Positions 6,192-9,128 of a stretch of DNA of 9,128 nucleotides are shown here, piece after piece. The stretch covers positions 1 through 9,128 of the forward strand of contig JAEUHU010000152.1 in assembly GCA_016793305.1 (NCBI GenBank), in the 5' to 3' direction. The translations under genes were made by a program, and so were the position numbers. The notes beneath the pieces are model-generated. The model saw nothing but the letters and a program-made list of their open reading frames with translations. It made no database searches and was not told the origin of the DNA. Within the stretch, counting starts at the first letter, position 1; every line of letters begins with the position of its first letter. The stretch is from Planctomycetota bacterium. Lineage in GTDB: Bacteria; Planctomycetota; UBA1135; UBA2386.

Positions 6192-9128
6192 ATGGGATCC
6201 ACTCTCGCCGCGGTCTTCGTCGGGTCCGACACCCTGTTGCTGCAGTGCCTCGAAGCGTTCCGGGAGCGGGGCCATCGGGTGCTCGCCGTCGCCACCGACA
6301 CCGACAAGGTGCGCCGCTTCTGCGCCGAACAGGGCCTGCGCTGCCTCGACGCCACCAGGGACCTGGCGACCCAGCTGGCCGGGGAGTCGTTCGACCACCT
6401 GTTCGCGATCACCTGGCTGAGAATGCTGCCGCCGTCGGTGCTGGCGCTGCCCAAGCGCTCGACGATCAACTTCCACGACGGGCCGCTGCCGCGCTACGCC
6501 GGCTTGAACGCGACGTGCTGGGCCTTGGCCAACGGCGAGAGCGAGCACGCGATCACCTGGCACCTGGTCGAGCCGAAGGCCGACACCGGCGCGATCCTGC
6601 TGCAGCGCCGCTTCCAGGTCGCCGCCGACGACACCGCGTTCACGCTGAACGCGCGCTGCTTCCAGGCCGGCACCGACTCGTTCGCCGAGCTGGTGCAGGG
6701 GCTCGCCGCCGGCACGGTGACGCCGGTGGCGCAGGACCTCGCGGGCCGCAGCTACTTCGGCAAGCACGCGCGCCCCGAAGCCCTGGCGGTGCTCGACTGG
6801 ACGAAGCCGGGGGCCGAGCTGGCGCGCCTCGTGCGCGCGTTCGACCACGGCGGCTACAAGAACCCGATCGCGATCGCCAAGGTGGTCGCGAGCCACGGCG
6901 TGTTCGTGCCGGGCGCCGTCGAGCTGGTCGCCGGTGCGGGTGCGGCTCCCGGCCTCGTGACGCAGGTAGGCGAGGACCTGGTGCAGGTCGCCTGCGCCGA
7001 CGGCGAACTGCGGCTCTCGCGGCTGCGCTGCCTGCGCGGCCTGCCGCTCGACCTCGGCGCGCTGCAGCGCTACGGCGTGATGCAGGGCGTGCGCCTGCCG
7101 CACGCCGACGCCGCGGTGCAGGCGCTGCGCACGGAGCTCGGTTCGCTCGCCGCGAAGGGGGAGGACAGCTGGGCCGAGGCGCTGCGTCGGCAGGAGCCGC
7201 TGCCGGTGCCCGACGGCCAGCCCGGCACGGGCAGCAGCGATCCGGCCGAACTGCCGGTTGGGCTCGCCGGCGTCGGTACCGCCCCCGCGGCGGCGGCGCT
7301 GTGCGTCGGGTTCCTGCAGCGCGCCACCGCGGCCGCGGAGTTCACGATCGGCGTGCGCCACGGCGGCCACGCGCGCTTCGTCGACGGCTGCGGCGAGCTC
7401 CTGGTCGCGGCCCCGCCCGCGCACTTCGTCGCGGTCGCCGGCGAGACCGCCGCGGCGGCGCTGCAGCGCTTCGCCGGCGAACTGCAGGCCCATGCCGCGC
7501 GTGGGCCGCTGCTGCGGGAACTGGTGGTGCGGCGGCCGGACGTGCTGCCGCCGACCACGCCGCTCGACCATCCGGTGGTGGTGTCGCTCGGTGCCCCGGT
7601 GCGGCCGGCACCGGCGGGAACGGTCGAGTTCGCGGCCGGCACCGACGGTTCGCTGGTGTTGCGCTTCGATCGCCATGCGCTGCCGCAGGCCCGCGCCGAA
7701 GCGCTACTACGCCGCCTGCAGGTGTTCGCGCGCGCGGTCGCTGCGAACGGCACGACGCCGCTCGTGGCGGTGCCGATGCTCGACGAAGCAGAGCTCGAGC
7801 AGGTGCTCCGAACGTGGAACCAGAGCGACGCGCCAGCCCCCGCGGAGCCGTGCGTGCACCGCCAGTTCGTGGCGATGGCGCACAAGCGCTCCGAGCACGT
7901 GGCGCTGCGCGTGCGCGGCGAGTCGCTGACCTACGGCCAGCTGCTGCAGCGCGTCGAACGGCTCGCCGGCTGGCTGCGGGGCCGCGGCGTCGGCGTCGGC
8001 GACCGCGTCGGCATCTGCGTGCCGCGCGGCTTCGGCATGGTGGTGGCGGTGCTGGCGACGCTGCGCTGCGGGGCCGCCTACGTGCCGCTCGACCCGAGCT
8101 ACCCGACCGACCGGCTGCAGTTCATGGCGCAGGACGCCGAACTCGCGGCGCTGGTCGTCGATCGCGGCAGTGCGGCCGCGGCCCCGAGTGCTGCCTGCCC
8201 GCGCGTCGACCTCGACGCCGACGCGAACGCGATCGCCGCCGCCCCGGTGCTGCTCGACGATCCGACCGACGGGGAGCGGCTCGCCTACCTGATCTACACC
8301 TCGGGTTCGACGGGGCGCCCGAAGGGCGTGATGGTGCGGCATCGCAACGCCACCAACTTCTTCGCCGGCATGGACCGTGTGCTCGGCACCGAGCCCGGCA
8401 CCTGGCTCGCGGTCACCAGCCTGTCGTTCGACATCTCGGTGCTCGAGCTGCTGTGGACGTTGTGCCGCGGCTTCACCGTCGTCGTGCACCAGGGCGAAGG
8501 CGCCGCAGCACACCAGGCCGCCGCGAAGCCGCCGGTGCAGGCCCGGCCGATCACCTTCAGCATGTTCTACTTCGCCAGCGACGAAGGCGAGCACGCGGAG
8601 GACAAGTACCGGCTGCTGTTCGAGGGCGCGCGCTTCGCCGACGCGAACGGCTTCGAGGCGGTGTGGACGCCGGAGCGCCACTTCCACGCCTTCGGCGGCC
8701 TCTACCCGAACCCGGCGGTCGCCAGTGCGGCGATCGCGACGATGACCAAGAACGTGGCGATCCGCGCCGGGTCGTGCGTCGTCACGCTGCACCACCCGAT
8801 CCGCGTCGCCGAGGACTGGGCGCTGGTCGACAACCTGTCGCGCGGCCGTGTCGGCATCGCCTTCGCCGCCGGCTGGCACGCGCGCGACTTCGTGCTGCGG
8901 CCGGAGACGTTCGCCGACCGCAAGAACGCGATGATGCGCGCGATCACGCAGGTGCACGCGCTGTGGCGCGGCGACGCGGTCGAGTTTCCCGGCCACGACG
9001 GCAAGCCGATCGCGATCCGCACGCTGCCGCGGCCGCTGCAGAAGACGCTGCCGAGCTGGCTGACCGTCGCCGGCAACCCGGAGACGTTCCGCATGGCGGG
9101 CGAAGCCGGCTGCTTCGTGCTGACGCAC
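6192..9128 (+). CDS. NRPS-like protein: formyltransferase, remnant condensation, adenylation domain interrupted by luciferase-like monooxygenase; C-terminus beyond window
   Basis: The frame is open for 979 codons to the window end. Residues 1-200 are a formyltransferase domain with Asn93 and His95 (in INFHDGPLPRYAG) and Asp131 (in KADTG), matching the catalytic Asn106, His108 and Asp144 of E. coli methionyl-tRNA formyltransferase with the same spacing. Residues 200-300 resemble its C-terminal domain. Residues about 320-550 look like the C-terminal lobe of a condensation domain, ending in the usual junction before WN; no HHxxxDG motif is present. The adenylation domain follows: A1 LTYGQL (579-584), A2 from 624, A3 LAYLIYTSGSTGRPKG (697-712), A4 SFDISVLE (745-752). 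From about 785 a flavin-dependent luciferase-like monooxygenase interrupts it (TPERHFHAFGGLYPNP at 826-841). The combination is known in MupA/Atu3671-type proteins of specialised metabolism. ATG 6192 begins directly at the formyltransferase fold; no Shine-Dalgarno is seen. The rest of the A domain and any carrier domain lie outside. Confidence 0.93.
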   Translation, partial: MGSTLAAVFVGSDTLLLQCLEAFRERGHRVLAVATDTDKVRRFCAEQGLRCLDATRDLATQLAGESFDHLFAITWLRMLPPSVLALPKRSTINFHDGPLPRYAGLNATCWALANGESEHAITWHLVEPKADTGAILLQRRFQVAADDTAFTLNARCFQAGTDSFAELVQGLAAGTVTPVAQDLAGRSYFGKHARPEALAVLDWTKPGAELARLVRAFDHGGYKNPIAIAKVVASHGVFVPGAVELVAGAGAAPGLVTQVGEDLVQVACADGELRLSRLRCLRGLPLDLGALQRYGVMQGVRLPHADAAVQALRTELGSLAAKGEDSWAEALRRQEPLPVPDGQPGTGSSDPAELPVGLAGVGTAPAAAALCVGFLQRATAAAEFTIGVRHGGHARFVDGCGELLVAAPPAHFVAVAGETAAAALQRFAGELQAHAARGPLLRELVVRRPDVLPPTTPLDHPVVVSLGAPVRPAPAGTVEFAAGTDGSLVLRFDRHALPQARAEALLRRLQVFARAVAANGTTPLVAVPMLDEAELEQVLRTWNQSDAPAPAEPCVHRQFVAMAHKRSEHVALRVRGESLTYGQLLQRVERLAGWLRGRGVGVGDRVGICVPRGFGMVVAVLATLRCGAAYVPLDPSYPTDRLQFMAQDAELAALVVDRGSAAAAPSAACPRVDLDADANAIAAAPVLLDDPTDGERLAYLIYTSGSTGRPKGVMVRHRNATNFFAGMDRVLGTEPGTWLAVTSLSFDISVLELLWTLCRGFTVVVHQGEGAAAHQAAAKPPVQARPITFSMFYFASDEGEHAEDKYRLLFEGARFADANGFEAVWTPERHFHAFGGLYPNPAVASAAIATMTKNVAIRAGSCVVTLHHPIRVAEDWALVDNLSRGRVGIAFAAGWHARDFVLRPETFADRKNAMMRAITQVHALWRGDAVEFPGHDGKPIAIRTLPRPLQKTLPSWLTVAGNPETFRMAGEAGCFVLTH

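Noticed and set aside
6192..7100. Housekeeping methionyl-tRNA formyltransferase (fmt)
   Set aside because: The formyltransferase fold is real, but it continues in frame without a stop into condensation and adenylation domains, so it belongs to the NRPS-like protein.
6153..7676. 507-aa minus-strand open frame
   Set aside because: Antisense to the formyltransferase and condensation-remnant region of the NRPS gene, with no domain of its own.
7707..9128. 473-aa minus-strand open frame reaching the window end
   Set aside because: Antisense to the adenylation and monooxygenase domains, whose motifs are unambiguous.

Overview
This is a very GC-rich window (roughly 70% by eye) from a bacterial chromosome. 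It holds five protein-coding genes, one tRNA gene and three non-coding stretches with structure. None of the five chosen starts has a recognisable AGGAGG-type Shine-Dalgarno sequence. That fits groups with little SD use, such as Planctomycetota, and the secreted orphan proteins and the NRPS fragment would also suit that phylum. The sequence gives no decisive marker, so the phylum is a weak inference.

Region 1 (1-2834, minus strand): pckA, an intact ATP-dependent phosphoenolpyruvate carboxykinase, is followed 47 bp downstream on the same strand by a secreted DUF885-family metallopeptidase-like protein. The C-terminus of the second gene is lost at the window start. I see no terminator between them, so they may share a transcript.

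Region 2 (2835-3239): a compact non-coding block. It carries a candidate pckA promoter (minus), a candidate stable-RNA promoter (plus), a complete tRNA-Arg(ACG) with encoded CCA, a perfect 10-bp GC hairpin just after the tRNA, two palindromes, and three tandem copies of a 16-bp unit.

Region 3 (3240-6042): a 199-aa 2OG-Fe(II) dioxygenase-fold protein with a complete HxD...H...R active site (plus) converges, 16 bp apart, on a 728-aa secreted protein of unassigned function (minus). The secreted protein looks like a beta-barrel N-terminus followed by a helical C-terminal half, resembling exo-rhamnogalacturonan-lyase/YetA-like proteins.

Region 4 (6043-9128): a 149-bp divergent intergenic region leads into a large NRPS-like gene (plus) that runs off the window end. 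Its 979 visible residues read: formyltransferase domain with intact N-H-D triad, formyltransferase C-terminal-like domain, remnant C-terminal lobe of a condensation domain, and an adenylation domain (cores A1-A4) broken immediately after A4 by a flavin-dependent luciferase-like monooxygenase domain of the MupA/Atu3671 type. This is the start of a specialised-metabolite cluster and the most interesting part of the window. The rest of the A domain, the carrier protein and later modules must lie beyond position 9128. The domain family is known from other genomes; what the product is, and how formyl transfer, adenylation and flavin oxidation cooperate here, cannot be read from this window.
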